From NCBI RefSeq assembly GCF_000026365.1, contig NC_012990.1, positions 558,001 to 622,000 on the forward strand: a DNA stretch of 64,000 nucleotides, read 5' to 3'. The translations under genes were made by a program, and so were the position numbers. This stretch comes from Zygosaccharomyces rouxii. Taxonomy: Eukaryota; Ascomycota; Saccharomycetes; Saccharomycetales; Saccharomycetaceae. Under the pieces are notes generated by a model. The model saw nothing but the letters and a program-made list of their open reading frames with translations, made no database searches and was not told the origin of the DNA. Of this stretch, positions 9,369 through 19,592 are shown one piece after another (within the stretch, counting starts at the first letter, position 1; every line of letters begins with the position of its first letter).

Positions 9369-12300
9369 TTAACTATAGTAGTAGCCATTGGCTATGAATC
9401 TTATCATGTATTCTTCGACGTGGTTTGTTCCCTCGTATTCGTCGAATTCATCTTGAGCGTCGTCATCAACCTTTGACGTGATGGGCTTTTGACCCTCTGT
9501 ACCATCTGGGTTGACGTTCTCTGCAAAATCATTATCGTCAGCGTCCACCTCTTTCATGGCCAAGTGGGCAGCCTTTACGTCGTCTTCGTCCTCAGCTTGT
9601 GCCAGCAGCTTCTCGAGACGTCGAGGGTCCTTGCTGGCTTGTGAGGATTCTTGTAATAGGGGCTTATCGTTCACGCCCATCACATTGGGGACTTCTGGAC
9701 CCAGTAGCTCTTTGACAGAAAATTTCGTAAAGTAATCCGTTGTAAAATCACCCTCTTGAATGACAACGTTGTCGAGCTGTCGTTTCTGGTTGGCCTTCTT
9801 CAGAATGTTGCTTTCAATGGTGTGGTCACTTACAAACCTGTAGATGTGAACATCTCTCGTTTGACCAATTCTATGACAACGATCTTGGCATTGTTTATCC
9901 ATCGCAGGATTCCAATCGGAATCGTAGAATATAACGGTATCCGCACCTGTGAGGTTGATTCCCAATCCACCTGAACGACTCGAAAGGATGAAAGCCGTAA
10001 TGCGAGGATCTGTATTGAAACGCTCTGTAAGCACTTGACGATCTTCAATCTTAGTAGCACCGTCAAGTCTCATGTACAAGTAGCCATGGTAGTTGAGGAA
10101 TTGCTCTAACACATCTAGCACTTTGGTCATCTGTGTAAAGATCAGCGCTCTGTGGCCATGGTCTTTCAAGTTTTGCAGTAAAATGGCTAGTTTTTGCAAT
10201 TTACCACAGTCATACTGCAATAGCGATTTGTCCGGAAAGGCTATAGCTAATTTGGTCTGCAGATGGTGTAGCGGATTGGTCATTGATTGGAATTGACTTA
10301 ACAATTGAGCTTGTGAGTATGAATCAACGGAATTTGTTTCATTGAGCCCCAGTGACAGTTCCCTTAGATCGAGGGCCACCACATTAGGCGTTAAGACAGC
10401 GTAGTTTTCGATTAAATTTTTATGCTTTGTGATACGGGTTTGTAGTGGAGTTAACATTTCTTCTAAACACTGGGCTTGAGGTCCAGCCTCCTTAGTGGGA
10501 CCCACTCTTAACAAGTTGATTAGATTTTGTCCATAGAGCGGTTTCTTTTCACATTTGGACCTGTTAACATACTGTAAGAATTGAAGTGAGTCTATGGCCC
10601 TTTGGCCCTTTTGCTGACCCAACTGCCTGAAGAATTCCTCAGCATGGCGCAAATTGGATGGTAATTGTTCGTCCTCTGATGATTTCAATGAGTTTTGTTC
10701 TCTGAGGAGATCCACTTGCCTTTGAAACTCTTGTATGCATTGCAATTTACTAATGCTTTGAGCTCTATGAGTAGTCATTTTAGCGTCATTATTAGTGAAT
10801 GATAAATTCATAAAATCAAAATCCACCTTTCTATCTCGTTCATTCTGGCCCAGTAATCTCAGGACGTATTTGTTCAAATCTGAGTAGTCGTATGCTACAC
10901 AGTGATCCATGCTAAATGAGGTGGAGATAGGTCTCACTTCGAAAAGGTCAGGATGATTACAGACTTTCCTCAACTGCATCAAGCAGTTAACAATTGACAT
11001 GAAATTACCACTTGCTAAGGTTGCCTTAGTTTGTGCTCTGGACATGAAATCATCATAAAGAAATCTTTGTCGCTTAGAGAGACGACAGTAGACAACGTGC
11101 TCGTACTTTGCTGGCATCTGCTTCTCTACATCACATTTCAATCTTCTCAAAAGGTAAGGACGTAATACCTGGTGTAATTTGGCGACTGTCTTCTTGGTTT
11201 CTGCGTCTTGTGCGGGATCTTGTCCGGTTTCTATCAGTTTGTCCACTGGCCTACCAAACCACTGTTGAAATGCATCTAAATCGGCAAATCCTGAGAAGCC
11301 GGCTCCATCTGTAATTGTCTGTGGCATTAAGAAGTACAATAGAGACCACAACTCTGCGATATTATTTTGCAAAGGTGTACCAGTCAACAGTAATCTTCTT
11401 TCAGTATTGAAATTCAATAGAGCTTGCCACCTGGTAGATCTGAAATTCTTAATGTTATGCGCTTCATCAAGAATCATATAACCCCATTTCTTTCTCTTGA
11501 AGGAATTTTGGTCCTGTACCACTAGTTGGTAAGAAACGATGCAAATGTGGAATGCATTCGGTCCATTCCAACCTTTTCTCTTCTCCTTACGTTGTTGAGG
11601 AGATCCGTAGTAAGTCAGTACTTTGAATCCGGGGGCAAATCTCTTGAATTCCATTTCCCAGTTTAAAAGGACTGATGTGGGGACAACAATTAGATGTGGA
11701 CCCCAATTTTCCTTCTCACAGGCCAAGTATGCCAGCAGCGAAATTGTTTGAATGGTTTTACCCAAACCCATTTCATCCGCTAGAATACCATTTGTGTTGT
11801 TATTGTAAAGAGAGGCCATCCAATTGAGACCCTGCTTTTGGTAAATTCTCAAAGAACCACGAAGGAGAAATGGTACGGGCACATCAACAACAGATAGTGG
11901 GTCTGCCTCTGGAACAGCTTTATCCAAAACATTATTGGCCCTTTCTGCAACTTTAGTCTTTTCTTCCTCAGGTTTGACCTCCTGTTCAGGTGTAGTTTCT
12001 TCAACAGTTTTGTCATCCATTTCGAAGCCCTTATTCTCTAGGTAACCTTCATCCATTAAGGGTTTTTTCTCCTTAGTGAGTCCAAGATCTGAATTTCCAT
12101 TTTGGCTATCATCTGAAGTGTGATTATTTGTATTTACAGATTCCTTATCCTTCCCTTTAATTTCATCTTCAAAGACCTCCCGAGTTTCTCTCTTGACTTT
12201 GTCCTCTGCCTCAGATTCACTCTGACTTCCGCTCATTTCATAATCTTCCTCGTCTTTCTCTTCATCCTCGATATGATCATCAAACAGAGAACTCAAACCT

Positions 12301-13958
12301 AAGCCATTAGATGTAGCTGGTGTAGCGTCCTCACCATCTGACGAAGCTCCTTCCTCTTCAGATGAACTCTCAGTTGATACTAACGAATCATCTGATTCTG
12401 AGGAACCATCATGTTCTGATAGTGGCTCTGGGCTGGATCGATTAGAAAATGGAATTGTTTTTCCATTTTCCGGAGCGGAATCCATTGGAGGCGGACTTGT
12501 AGTTGTTGCGGTTTCTTGGCCCTCAGACGACATGTCTTCGTGCTCGCTGTCATCCTCTGATGATGATATGTTATCATCATCTCTATCGTCATCATCATCC
12601 CTATTAGAGTCAGTTTCACCGAGATCATCATCACTGTCGTCAACATCACTCTCTGATACGCTTTCTTCCACGTTTTGATTAAGCTGGGCACCCAATAGTT
12701 GAGTACTTTGTTCTAACATTTTAGACAAATGTTCTTTACCTCTAATTTTCTTCAGTTTCTCTTCTTCATCGCTTCTTAAAATTTTGTAAGCTCTTTCAGC
12801 TAGTGTCCATCTCTTCTTAACGGCTTGCATAGCCGCTCTGGCCAGCCCTTTTTTGCGTTTCTCTTCCTCCTTAGCTTTTCTCTCTTCAGCACCTGCAATA
12901 TGTTTAAAATATTGTTCGATCATTTGCGAAACTTTACGTGCTCTAGCTATTCTAGCCTTTTTAGAATTTTGGAATAGCTTACTCATATAAACACCGTGGT
13001 TGATCAAATACTCTTGATAGGTTTGTAAATTTTGTTCCTTATAGAAAAAAGTAACTGGGTCTGGTCTATGCGATTGAATAAGTCTTGCTTCCTTTGTAGT
13101 TATTGGTTGTATAGAATCGGTTTCAGGATCATACCTAAGAGCCCCATTCTCTAATCCACGTCGTATGGCCTTAAACACGTCTTTTTGTTCCTTAATGTAA
13201 TTTTCGTATTCTTCAATGCTAACATCTTCGTCCATGGATTTGAACGATTCCAAATAATTATGCAAACTTTTGTAATGCGGTTTTAATACATGCACAGGAT
13301 TGGTTACTGTTTGTCTTGGTGGATTTACTACCAATTTAATGCGAGGTTTCTTCCTTGGTGGCTTCCGTCTATTATCGTCTTCATCTTCTGAAGAGGTAGT
13401 AAAATAGTAATTATCGCTATTTCCATCGAATTCTTCCTGATGCATGTCATCAAATTCAATTCTTTCGTTCAGCGGTCCGTCTGGGGACTTGGGAGCCCTA
13501 TTCTGAATTTTGGGTTTCTTAACAGCTTTAGGTTTGGAAACTGCAGGTCTCTTAATACTCCTACCCTTGTCGAATTGTTCTCCTAGTTCCTCATACTTAT
13601 CTCGTACTAGTGTTTCCACTTCTTTGAGCCATGATCCAACACCATTTTCTGGACTTGAGCTCGATCCTCCACCGACGGCGGTAGCCGCCCTCAGGTTACG
13701 CCTTCGTACTGGTATATCGACACTAGGTTCTTTATGGTTTTGTAAATGTACATTCTCTAATGATAGACCTTGATCCTGGATGAATCTGTTGTAACTTTCA
13801 GTGTCGTTTACGTAACTAGGATCAAATTCCACCAAAGAAATGTACTCTTTCAGATGGAAAAGCTCATTCGACAGCAAATCGTACTCGAATTTCAGCTGTG
13901 CCAGATTGGAATACTTCTCATTATCCCTCTGGTTATATTTACCATTGTCTCTAGTCAT
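9369..13958 (-). CDS. SWR1: SWR1 chromatin-remodelling ATPase
   Basis: The 1529-aa product is the Swr1 ATPase, the catalytic subunit of the SWR1 complex that exchanges H2A for the variant H2A.Z (Htz1) in nucleosomes. An N-terminal helical HSA region (about residues 300-420) is followed by a very acidic Ser/Glu/Asp-rich stretch (about 430-600), then the Snf2 ATPase. The ATPase has Walker A DEMGLGKT (GKT at 733-735), Walker B DEAHN, the long Ino80-type insertion, and a HELICc lobe with SGGLGINL and QCQDRCHRIGQ. The C-terminus YMIRFIANGYYYS closes like the S. cerevisiae protein. I start at the ATG at 13958; four codons upstream are open only from TTG. It is the YDR334W member of the interleaved series. 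Confidence 0.97.
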   Translation of the reverse strand: MTRDNGKYNQRDNEKYSNLAQLKFEYDLLSNELFHLKEYISLVEFDPSYVNDTESYNRFIQDQGLSLENVHLQNHKEPSVDIPVRRRNLRAATAVGGGSSSSPENGVGSWLKEVETLVRDKYEELGEQFDKGRSIKRPAVSKPKAVKKPKIQNRAPKSPDGPLNERIEFDDMHQEEFDGNSDNYYFTTSSEDEDDNRRKPPRKKPRIKLVVNPPRQTVTNPVHVLKPHYKSLHNYLESFKSMDEDVSIEEYENYIKEQKDVFKAIRRGLENGALRYDPETDSIQPITTKEARLIQSHRPDPVTFFYKEQNLQTYQEYLINHGVYMSKLFQNSKKARIARARKVSQMIEQYFKHIAGAEERKAKEEEKRKKGLARAAMQAVKKRWTLAERAYKILRSDEEEKLKKIRGKEHLSKMLEQSTQLLGAQLNQNVEESVSESDVDDSDDDLGETDSNRDDDDDRDDDNISSSEDDSEHEDMSSEGQETATTTSPPPMDSAPENGKTIPFSNRSSPEPLSEHDGSSESDDSLVSTESSSEEEGASSDGEDATPATSNGLGLSSLFDDHIEDEEKDEEDYEMSGSQSESEAEDKVKRETREVFEDEIKGKDKESVNTNNHTSDDSQNGNSDLGLTKEKKPLMDEGYLENKGFEMDDKTVEETTPEQEVKPEEEKTKVAERANNVLDKAVPEADPLSVVDVPVPFLLRGSLRIYQKQGLNWMASLYNNNTNGILADEMGLGKTIQTISLLAYLACEKENWGPHLIVVPTSVLLNWEMEFKRFAPGFKVLTYYGSPQQRKEKRKGWNGPNAFHICIVSYQLVVQDQNSFKRKKWGYMILDEAHNIKNFRSTRWQALLNFNTERRLLLTGTPLQNNIAELWSLLYFLMPQTITDGAGFSGFADLDAFQQWFGRPVDKLIETGQDPAQDAETKKTVAKLHQVLRPYLLRRLKCDVEKQMPAKYEHVVYCRLSKRQRFLYDDFMSRAQTKATLASGNFMSIVNCLMQLRKVCNHPDLFEVRPISTSFSMDHCVAYDYSDLNKYVLRLLGQNERDRKVDFDFMNLSFTNNDAKMTTHRAQSISKLQCIQEFQRQVDLLREQNSLKSSEDEQLPSNLRHAEEFFRQLGQQKGQRAIDSLQFLQYVNRSKCEKKPLYGQNLINLLRVGPTKEAGPQAQCLEEMLTPLQTRITKHKNLIENYAVLTPNVVALDLRELSLGLNETNSVDSYSQAQLLSQFQSMTNPLHHLQTKLAIAFPDKSLLQYDCGKLQKLAILLQNLKDHGHRALIFTQMTKVLDVLEQFLNYHGYLYMRLDGATKIEDRQVLTERFNTDPRITAFILSSRSGGLGINLTGADTVIFYDSDWNPAMDKQCQDRCHRIGQTRDVHIYRFVSDHTIESNILKKANQKRQLDNVVIQEGDFTTDYFTKFSVKELLGPEVPNVMGVNDKPLLQESSQASKDPRRLEKLLAQAEDEDDVKAAHLAMKEVDADDNDFAENVNPDGTEGQKPITSKVDDDAQDEFDEYEGTNHVEEYMIRFIANGYYYS

Positions 13959-15134
13959 CTGTTGATACAACGAATTATGGGAATAGCATAAATATTGGGC
14001 TGTTGTCTAATCTATACTGGATAAAACTTATATTGGTGAAAAGTTCAGAATTTGGATAATCCAGTATCAAGTTTTTCACCTTCTTAGCGGTTCAAAAGTA
14101 TTCTGTTTTGACCAGGTAAAGTTCTTATTTAGCCCTTAATGATGAGGGAAAACCTTCCTTAGATGTATTTTTCATGTTTTTCAACCCCATCGCCACCTGT
14201 TTAAACAATTTCCATGAGAGCGCTCGTTGGAAGTGATAGTAATAAACTATCACCAAGATATTGAATATTTAAATTTTTAAAAATGCAGAAGAAGGGAGCT
14301 GGTTCCATCTAAATCCACTACGAATTGGCTTCAAATTTTCGCATTTTTCTAAGCTATTTAGTAGTATGTGTTAGGCTCAAGCTTCTTTGTGGGGTGAATT
14401 ATGTATATTTAAAGCATATTTAGGGTACATCTACAGAAGTTCTGACGCGCTTAAAAAGAATGATAATACAAGAAGTGCCAGTTTGTTATATTTCAAGAAT
14501 TATGTCCTTTTTTTATATATTTTTTCTCGGTTCAATTTTTCAAAGTGTCATTTATTCACTTTCAATTAATGCTTTGTTCCTGAAGGACGACTTTCTAATC
14601 AAAATAAATGTTACTTCAACGTACATCAATTATAAATATTAAAGAAATTAAAAATGAAGTTGAAACATTAGTGGATAATATCCATTCGATGCTCTGAGAG
14701 TAATAAGCTATACCAGAAAAAAAAAAAAGGAAAATCATAATATTAATTTTAACAACAATGGAAAAGTAGAAAGGTAAAACAAACTAAAGCGACGGGTGTA
14801 TAATTGAAATTAAAAAAACAACGAAAAAAAAAAAAAAAAATACAACAGTGAAATGGAAACACCACGTCGCCCATCATTTTAATTGATTCTATTTGCCTTG
14901 GGATTGAATCGAATTAAATCAGCTCATGAAAACAACGTTGAACTAGACATATTATCATTTACAGGACCAATTCTAAGCAACAAAAATCATGGAATGGTGG
15001 GAAATAATATATTTAAAAATACCAACAACAAATCGAAATCGTAGGAATGGAAACACACACACGCACACACAAAATGTAATACAAAGACCAAAATAAAAGA
15101 AAACTAATAGGGACAAATTAATAATTAGCGACAG
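13959..15134. other. 1.18-kb gap between SWR1 and NAM8
   Basis: This is the largest gene-free stretch in the left half, covering the SWR1 promoter and the NAM8 3' flank (both minus-strand genes). The NAM8 side (about 14640-15130) is A-rich low-complexity DNA with a CA-rich microsatellite near 15050-15070. I looked for tRNA boxes and for a C/D-box pair and found none convincing (an AATGATGA at 14138 lacks a D box at a suitable distance). No coding frame with yeast-like character is evident. Confidence 0.55.
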
Positions 15135-15657
15135 TCAGGCAAAAACAAACCCATTACTGCCATTTTCCAATCTATCCAAACTTGCAGTCTTACCGTTAAT
15201 AAAACCTCTATCATTATTCTGTAAAGCAACTTGAGGCTGATTAAGGCCATTGTAAAATGGCACACCTCCAGTGGTTTGACTTTGCATAGAATCAGAATTT
15301 GACTGCATCGGATTAGTAGTCAAGTAATCATGATTCGAAGTGCTTGCAAGACCGGATGCAGATTGTGGGAATCCAAAATAATCAATATTTTGGTAACCGG
15401 GTAATAACATCTTGGCAGATGACAATGATGGTGCATAATTTGGCAGAGGTGAAATGGACTTACCGGCGGCTAAATAACTCATTTCATCATATAGAGATGA
15501 CATAGGTGTCGAAGCGGCAGATGATGAAGCGGGCATATACCCATACGTTGGCTGTTGCAGCAAAGGCTGCTGATGCTGATGCAACTGTTGCAACTGTTGC
15601 TGTTGTTGTTGCTGTTGTTGTTGCTGTTGTTGCTGCTGTTGCTGTTGTTGCTGCTGT

Positions 15658-15698
<41 letters not shown>

Positions 15699-16811
15699 TA
15701 AAGCATTGTTAATAAGTGCCTGTTGAACGGTGGCTGCTTGCTTAGCAGACCTACCCCAAGACAGCCTCACTCTTGAATTGCCGATGGGGAAACCTTGCAT
15801 CTTGGCAATAGCCGTTTCCGCAGAGATTCGATCTACATATTGAACAAATCCACAGCCTTTACCGACAGGGATCTTGACGTAGACAATAGTACCAAAAGGT
15901 TGGAAATAAGCACGTAATTCATCCTCAGCAACCAGTGAAGATAACCCCCCAACGAAAACAGTAGTATTGTTGGGATCGGTAAAGCTGTTCAACGCAGGTT
16001 GCGGTTGCACGGGATACATGAATTGAGAACCACTCATAAGACCAGAATTGTTGCCAGTGTTAATACCCCCAACAGCGTTAGCATTACTAGCACTAGCAGC
16101 ACCTGTAGCCTTTGATTTTCCGTCTGCAGAATTCTGCAGATGACCAGCGTTACTGACTCTAATGGCTCTACCGCTCAGGAAAATACCTTGCATCTCTAAA
16201 AGAGCACGCTGTTGATGAGCAGGATTGGTAAATTTAACAAATGCATAACCTTTAGAGACACCCGTCAATTGATCGTAAACAATTTTAACATGCGAAGTCG
16301 AATTGAACCGACTTATAAACAATTCAAACAACTGAGATTCTGTTACGTTAGGTGCCAAATCACCAACAAATACCGAGTACTCATTGAAGGCGCCTGCGCT
16401 CGAGTGTGATGAAGAAGCCCAATTCAATTTTAATCTCTTATGAACAAAATTGGGGATTTGCATCCCATTCTTGAGTAATGCATTAGACGCATGGACCGTT
16501 GAGGGAAACTCCAGGAAGCAGTAACCTAAATTGTTTCTTGGTCCCATGGTACCACTACCACTAACGTTATTGTGTAACATCAATCTGATCACAACATTAG
16601 ACTCTCCCAAACTGCCCCAAATTTGTCTAATAGTATTCTCATCCCAACTGGGATCTAAGTCTCCCATGTAAAGTTGAGAACCTCTATTACCAACAGCATT
16701 TACAGGTGAACCAGTACCGTTTATATTGGAGTTATAACGAAATGGTCTCTGACCACTAGTTGTACCAGATCTTGGATAGAAGTTAGAACCGCTATTCATC
16801 TTAAATGACAT
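15135..16811 (-). CDS. NAM8: RNA-binding splicing factor Nam8
   Basis: The 558-aa protein has three RRMs (about residues 40-130, 145-225 and 285-360) and matches Nam8/Mud15, a U1 snRNP subunit. Nam8 stabilises weak 5' splice sites and is needed with Mer1 for meiotic splicing. RRM signatures are visible (LYMGDLDP, CFLEFP; VFVGDLAP, GYAFVKF; VFVGGLSS, GFVQY). After RRM3 comes an unbroken run of 35 glutamines (372-406), longer than I recall from S. cerevisiae, and a low-complexity tail ending LENGSNGFVFA as in the family. The start is the ATG at 16811; the frame upstream is open only from TTG, and an internal ATG lies at 16799. A URS1 match and a Cbf1-type E-box lie upstream. Confidence 0.96.
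15594..15698 (-). repeat. Trinucleotide (CAA/CAG) tract encoding 35 glutamines in NAM8
   Basis: The 105 bases encode 35 consecutive Gln codons, a mix of CAA and CAG, between RRM3 and the C-terminal tail. After one leucine the Gln/Leu/His-rich sequence continues. Mixed codons slow slippage, but length variation between strains is likely. Confidence 0.95.
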
Positions 16812-17253
16812 TTGTACCAGCAAATGCTACCGAAAGCCTCGAGAAATTGATTGAGAATTTTTACGACGCCAAAGTTTAAAGAACTTTGTACAGTTATGAC
16901 ACCAATTGAAACCGCTCAATGCACCAAGGACAATTTCAAATACTCTTGTCCACCTCTACCGACTGCAATTAAAGTCAGCAAATATATCTGAGTCTTGGTT
17001 CGACTATTTCTTGTTTGTACCATGTTGTAAAGTGCAAATTAGCTGCAAAGAAGTTGTAACATCAATGGGGTTCTCTCTTTCAGCCCGACGATGAAAAATA
17101 ATCATACCAGAATCACGTGATGTTCGGAATTAAGAAGATACCATAGTAAACGACTCTGGGCGGCTAATTATGCAGAATATGCCAATAAATGTATACCATA
17201 TTTTTGTATTGACACCATTCGAACTGATAAACTATCTACAGTATTTACACGAG
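16812..17253. other. 442-bp NAM8 upstream region
   Basis: This gap holds the NAM8 promoter, with the E-box and URS1 described separately, and the MRF1 3' flank. Short plus-strand frames here do not look coding. Confidence 0.6.
17112..17168 (-). promoter_or_regulatory. Cbf1-type E-box and URS1 match upstream of NAM8
   Basis: ATCACGTGAT (17112-17121) is a 10-bp palindrome containing the Cbf1 site RTCACGTG. TGGGCGGCTAAT (17157-17168) matches the URS1 consensus TSGGCGGCTAWW in full. They lie about 300-350 bp upstream of the NAM8 ATG and just beyond the MRF1 3' end, so both would act on NAM8. Motifs are seen; function is inferred. Confidence 0.55.
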
Positions 17254-18435
17254 TCATTCAATTAGAGATTTTGACCTTTCCTCGAAATCTCTTGCTGCCA
17301 TAGAATCAATCACCTCATCTAACTTCACACCTGAAGTAACGCCCTCAATGTCATATAGCGTAAAATTACAACGGTGGTCGGTAATACGGTTTTGTGGGTA
17401 ATTATAAGTTCTAATCTTATCAGATCTATCAGTAGTAGTCACTTGATCCTTTCTCGCAGCTCTTTCACTATTTTCCTTCTCCTTACGTTCTCTTTCAGCC
17501 AATCGTGCTCTAAGCACGGCGAATGCCTTGGCTTTATTCTTATGTTGAGATCTTTCATCTTGCATTGCTACCACTATACCTGAAGGGAAATGTGTAATTC
17601 TCACGGCTGAATCAGTAGTATTAACATGCTGCCCACCTTTACCACCAGCTCTCATCACATCGATTCGAATTTCATCAGGTCTAAAAGAACGTTCTGATTG
17701 TTCTGCATCCTTTACAGATTCTACAATCTGCGGTAATACTATGACAGCTGCGGTAGAAGTGTGCGTACGACCCTTCGTCTCTGTAGCTGGAATTCTTTGC
17801 ACACGATGTACACCAGATTCATACTTCAGTTTATCATAGGCCCCCGGCTCATCTATACTCAAAATGGCATCTACCAGACCATTTCCACTCTGATTTTCAT
17901 TCTGTGCAATAACATGGTACTTCCAGTGGTGGTACTGGGCGTATCCAATGTACATGTTTAGTAAATCCTGTGTAAAGATCATAGCTTCAGTACCACCGAC
18001 GCCAGGCCTTAACTCAAGAATACATGCCTTTTCGGCAAATGGATGGGGTGGTAAAAGTTTTCGCAGCAGATTATTAGATACCTGACGGAATTGTGGTAGA
18101 GAATTGTCAAATTCTGATTTTGCATCATCTTTCAAACTTGGATCTGTCTGGATCATCTCTTGTAAACCCTTCAAATTATCCAACAGCTCCTGGTACTCCT
18201 CGTACATGCTTCTAATCGAAGACACACGAGAGTACGTCTTCTGGGTTTCAGCATCAAACCCATCACCCTTGCTTAGCGCTTGATCCAGTTGAACTATCTC
18301 TTGTACGCTCTGATGAGCTTTCTTCAACAACGATGGGTGTAGCTCTTTAAACTCCAGGGTGGACTGAAACCGACATCCGAGGAGCCCAATCCTTCGAGGA
18401 AGGACCCATCGAGCAATTCGAAATGTCCTAAACAT
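17254..18435 (-). CDS. MRF1: Mitochondrial peptide chain release factor 1
   Basis: The 393-aa protein is a class I release factor that ends translation at UAA/UAG on mitochondrial ribosomes, matching Mrf1 (YGL143C). It has the PCRF domain (about residues 90-230) and the RF-1 catalytic domain with the GGQ motif at 267-269 (RAGGKGGQHVNTTDSAVR), which promotes peptidyl-tRNA hydrolysis. The N-terminus (MFRTFRIARWVLPRRIG) is basic and amphipathic, a clear matrix presequence. The start is the ATG at 18435. It is divergent from KIN28 with about 164 bp between starts. Confidence 0.97.
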   Translation of the reverse strand: MFRTFRIARWVLPRRIGLLGCRFQSTLEFKELHPSLLKKAHQSVQEIVQLDQALSKGDGFDAETQKTYSRVSSIRSMYEEYQELLDNLKGLQEMIQTDPSLKDDAKSEFDNSLPQFRQVSNNLLRKLLPPHPFAEKACILELRPGVGGTEAMIFTQDLLNMYIGYAQYHHWKYHVIAQNENQSGNGLVDAILSIDEPGAYDKLKYESGVHRVQRIPATETKGRTHTSTAAVIVLPQIVESVKDAEQSERSFRPDEIRIDVMRAGGKGGQHVNTTDSAVRITHFPSGIVVAMQDERSQHKNKAKAFAVLRARLAERERKEKENSERAARKDQVTTTDRSDKIRTYNYPQNRITDHRCNFTLYDIEGVTSGVKLDEVIDSMAARDFEERSKSLIE

Positions 18436-18599
18436 CGAAATATTATTGATCTTTTGATATTATCGGATTGTTCAACATGTAAGTGACTGACTCGCATTGA
18501 AAAATCGATTCATTAACTAAACTCGATGACACATACAATCGACGAAACCGCTCGAAAAGCTAGCCGTTAAAAGTTCTCGAGAGCATATCCATTATTGCA

Positions 18600-19561
18600 A
18601 TGGAGTATACAAAGGGTATGCATTTTTGTTCCAGTTATTCTGCCTTAATTTTCAGTTACTAACTATCGAAATAGAAAAGAAAGTTGGTGAAGGTACTTAT
18701 GCTGTTGTCTACTTAGGCACAAAGCAGTCTACTGCTAGAAGGATCGCCATCAAGGAGATCAAGACGTCAGAATTTAAGGATGGGCTTGACATGTCAGCCA
18801 TCAGAGAGGTGAAATACTTACAAGAGATGCAACATCAAAACGTTATTGAACTGGTTGACATATTTATGGCATCTGAGAACTTGAACTTAGTGTTAGAATT
18901 TTTACCGTCAGATTTGGAAATGATCATCAAGGATAAATCTATTTTGTTCACACCGGCAGATATTAAATCGTGGATGCTTATGACTCTGAGAGGTGTACAC
19001 CATTGTCATAGAAATTTCATACTGCATAGGGATTTAAAACCCAACAATTTACTTATAGCCCCGGATGGCCAAATAAAAGTAGCAGATTTTGGGCTGGCGA
19101 GAACTATGCCCTTAGCACATGAAATCTTGACCAGTAATGTGGTCACCCGTTGGTATAGAGCGCCAGAACTTTTATTTGGAGCCAAACATTACACCTCAGC
19201 TATAGATCTATGGTCTGTTGGTGTTATATTCGCAGAACTCATGTTGAGAATTCCCTATTTGCCAGGTGCAAATGATGTTGATCAAATGGAGATTACTTTT
19301 AGAGCATTGGGTACACCTACTGATAGGGAGTGGCCAGAGGTTTCCACTTTTCCTTCATATAACAAATTACAGATTTATCCACCACCTTCAAGAGAAGAAT
19401 TAAGAAGGCGGTTTATTGCCGCTAGTGAAAATGCTCTTAATCTGATGTGTGGAATGCTCACCATGAACCCGCAGAAAAGGTGGGATGCTGTACAATGTTT
19501 AGAATCTGCCTATTTCAGAGAGGCCCCAGCCCCTACGGAACCATCTGCCATCAAAATGTGA
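18600..19561 (+). CDS. KIN28: TFIIH CDK Kin28 (two exons: 18600-18615 and 18675-19561)
   Basis: Kin28 is the cyclin-dependent kinase of TFIIH that phosphorylates the RNA polymerase II CTD (Ser5) and associates with Ccl1 and Tfb3. The uninterrupted frame lacks a proper start. A 16-nt first exon spliced over a 59-nt intron gives MEYTKEKKVGEGTYAVVYLG, which agrees with the S. cerevisiae N-terminus, where KIN28 also has a 5' intron. The predicted protein is 300 aa. It has a glycine loop GEGTYAVV (10-17), catalytic Lys32, HRDLKPNN, DFGLAR, T-loop Thr158 in LTSNVVTRWYRAPE, and the NAIREV-like helix SAIREVKYL. It is divergent from MRF1 and convergent on the oxidoreductase gene (31-bp gap). Confidence 0.95.
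18616..18674 (+). other. Spliceosomal intron of KIN28 (59 nt)
   Basis: The 5' splice site is GTATGC (a known variant of GTATGT), the branch sequence is a perfect TACTAAC at 18657-18663, and the 3' splice site is TAG at 18672-18674, 12 nt past the branch A. Splicing joins G to AA within a Glu codon and restores the family N-terminus. At 59 nt it is near the lower limit for yeast introns. Confidence 0.93.
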
Positions 19562-19592
19562 TATTTATTTAATTTTAATTTCTGCAATTTCA

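Noticed and set aside
9188..9388. 66-aa minus-strand ORF overlapping the SWR1 end
   Set aside because: It has no similarity I know, overlaps SWR1 coding sequence on the same strand, and SWR1 ends as in S. cerevisiae.
12380..12691. Antisense and shifted-frame ORFs inside SWR1, DNF3, POL3 and other large genes
   Set aside because: They are shadows of strongly coding frames and lack any recognisable domain.
14138..14300. Possible C/D-box snoRNA
   Set aside because: A C-box-like AATGATGA is present, but no D box (CTGA) at a suitable distance and no terminal stem.
15049..15072. CA-rich microsatellite
   Set aside because: Short simple repeat in the NAM8 3' flank; no sign of function.
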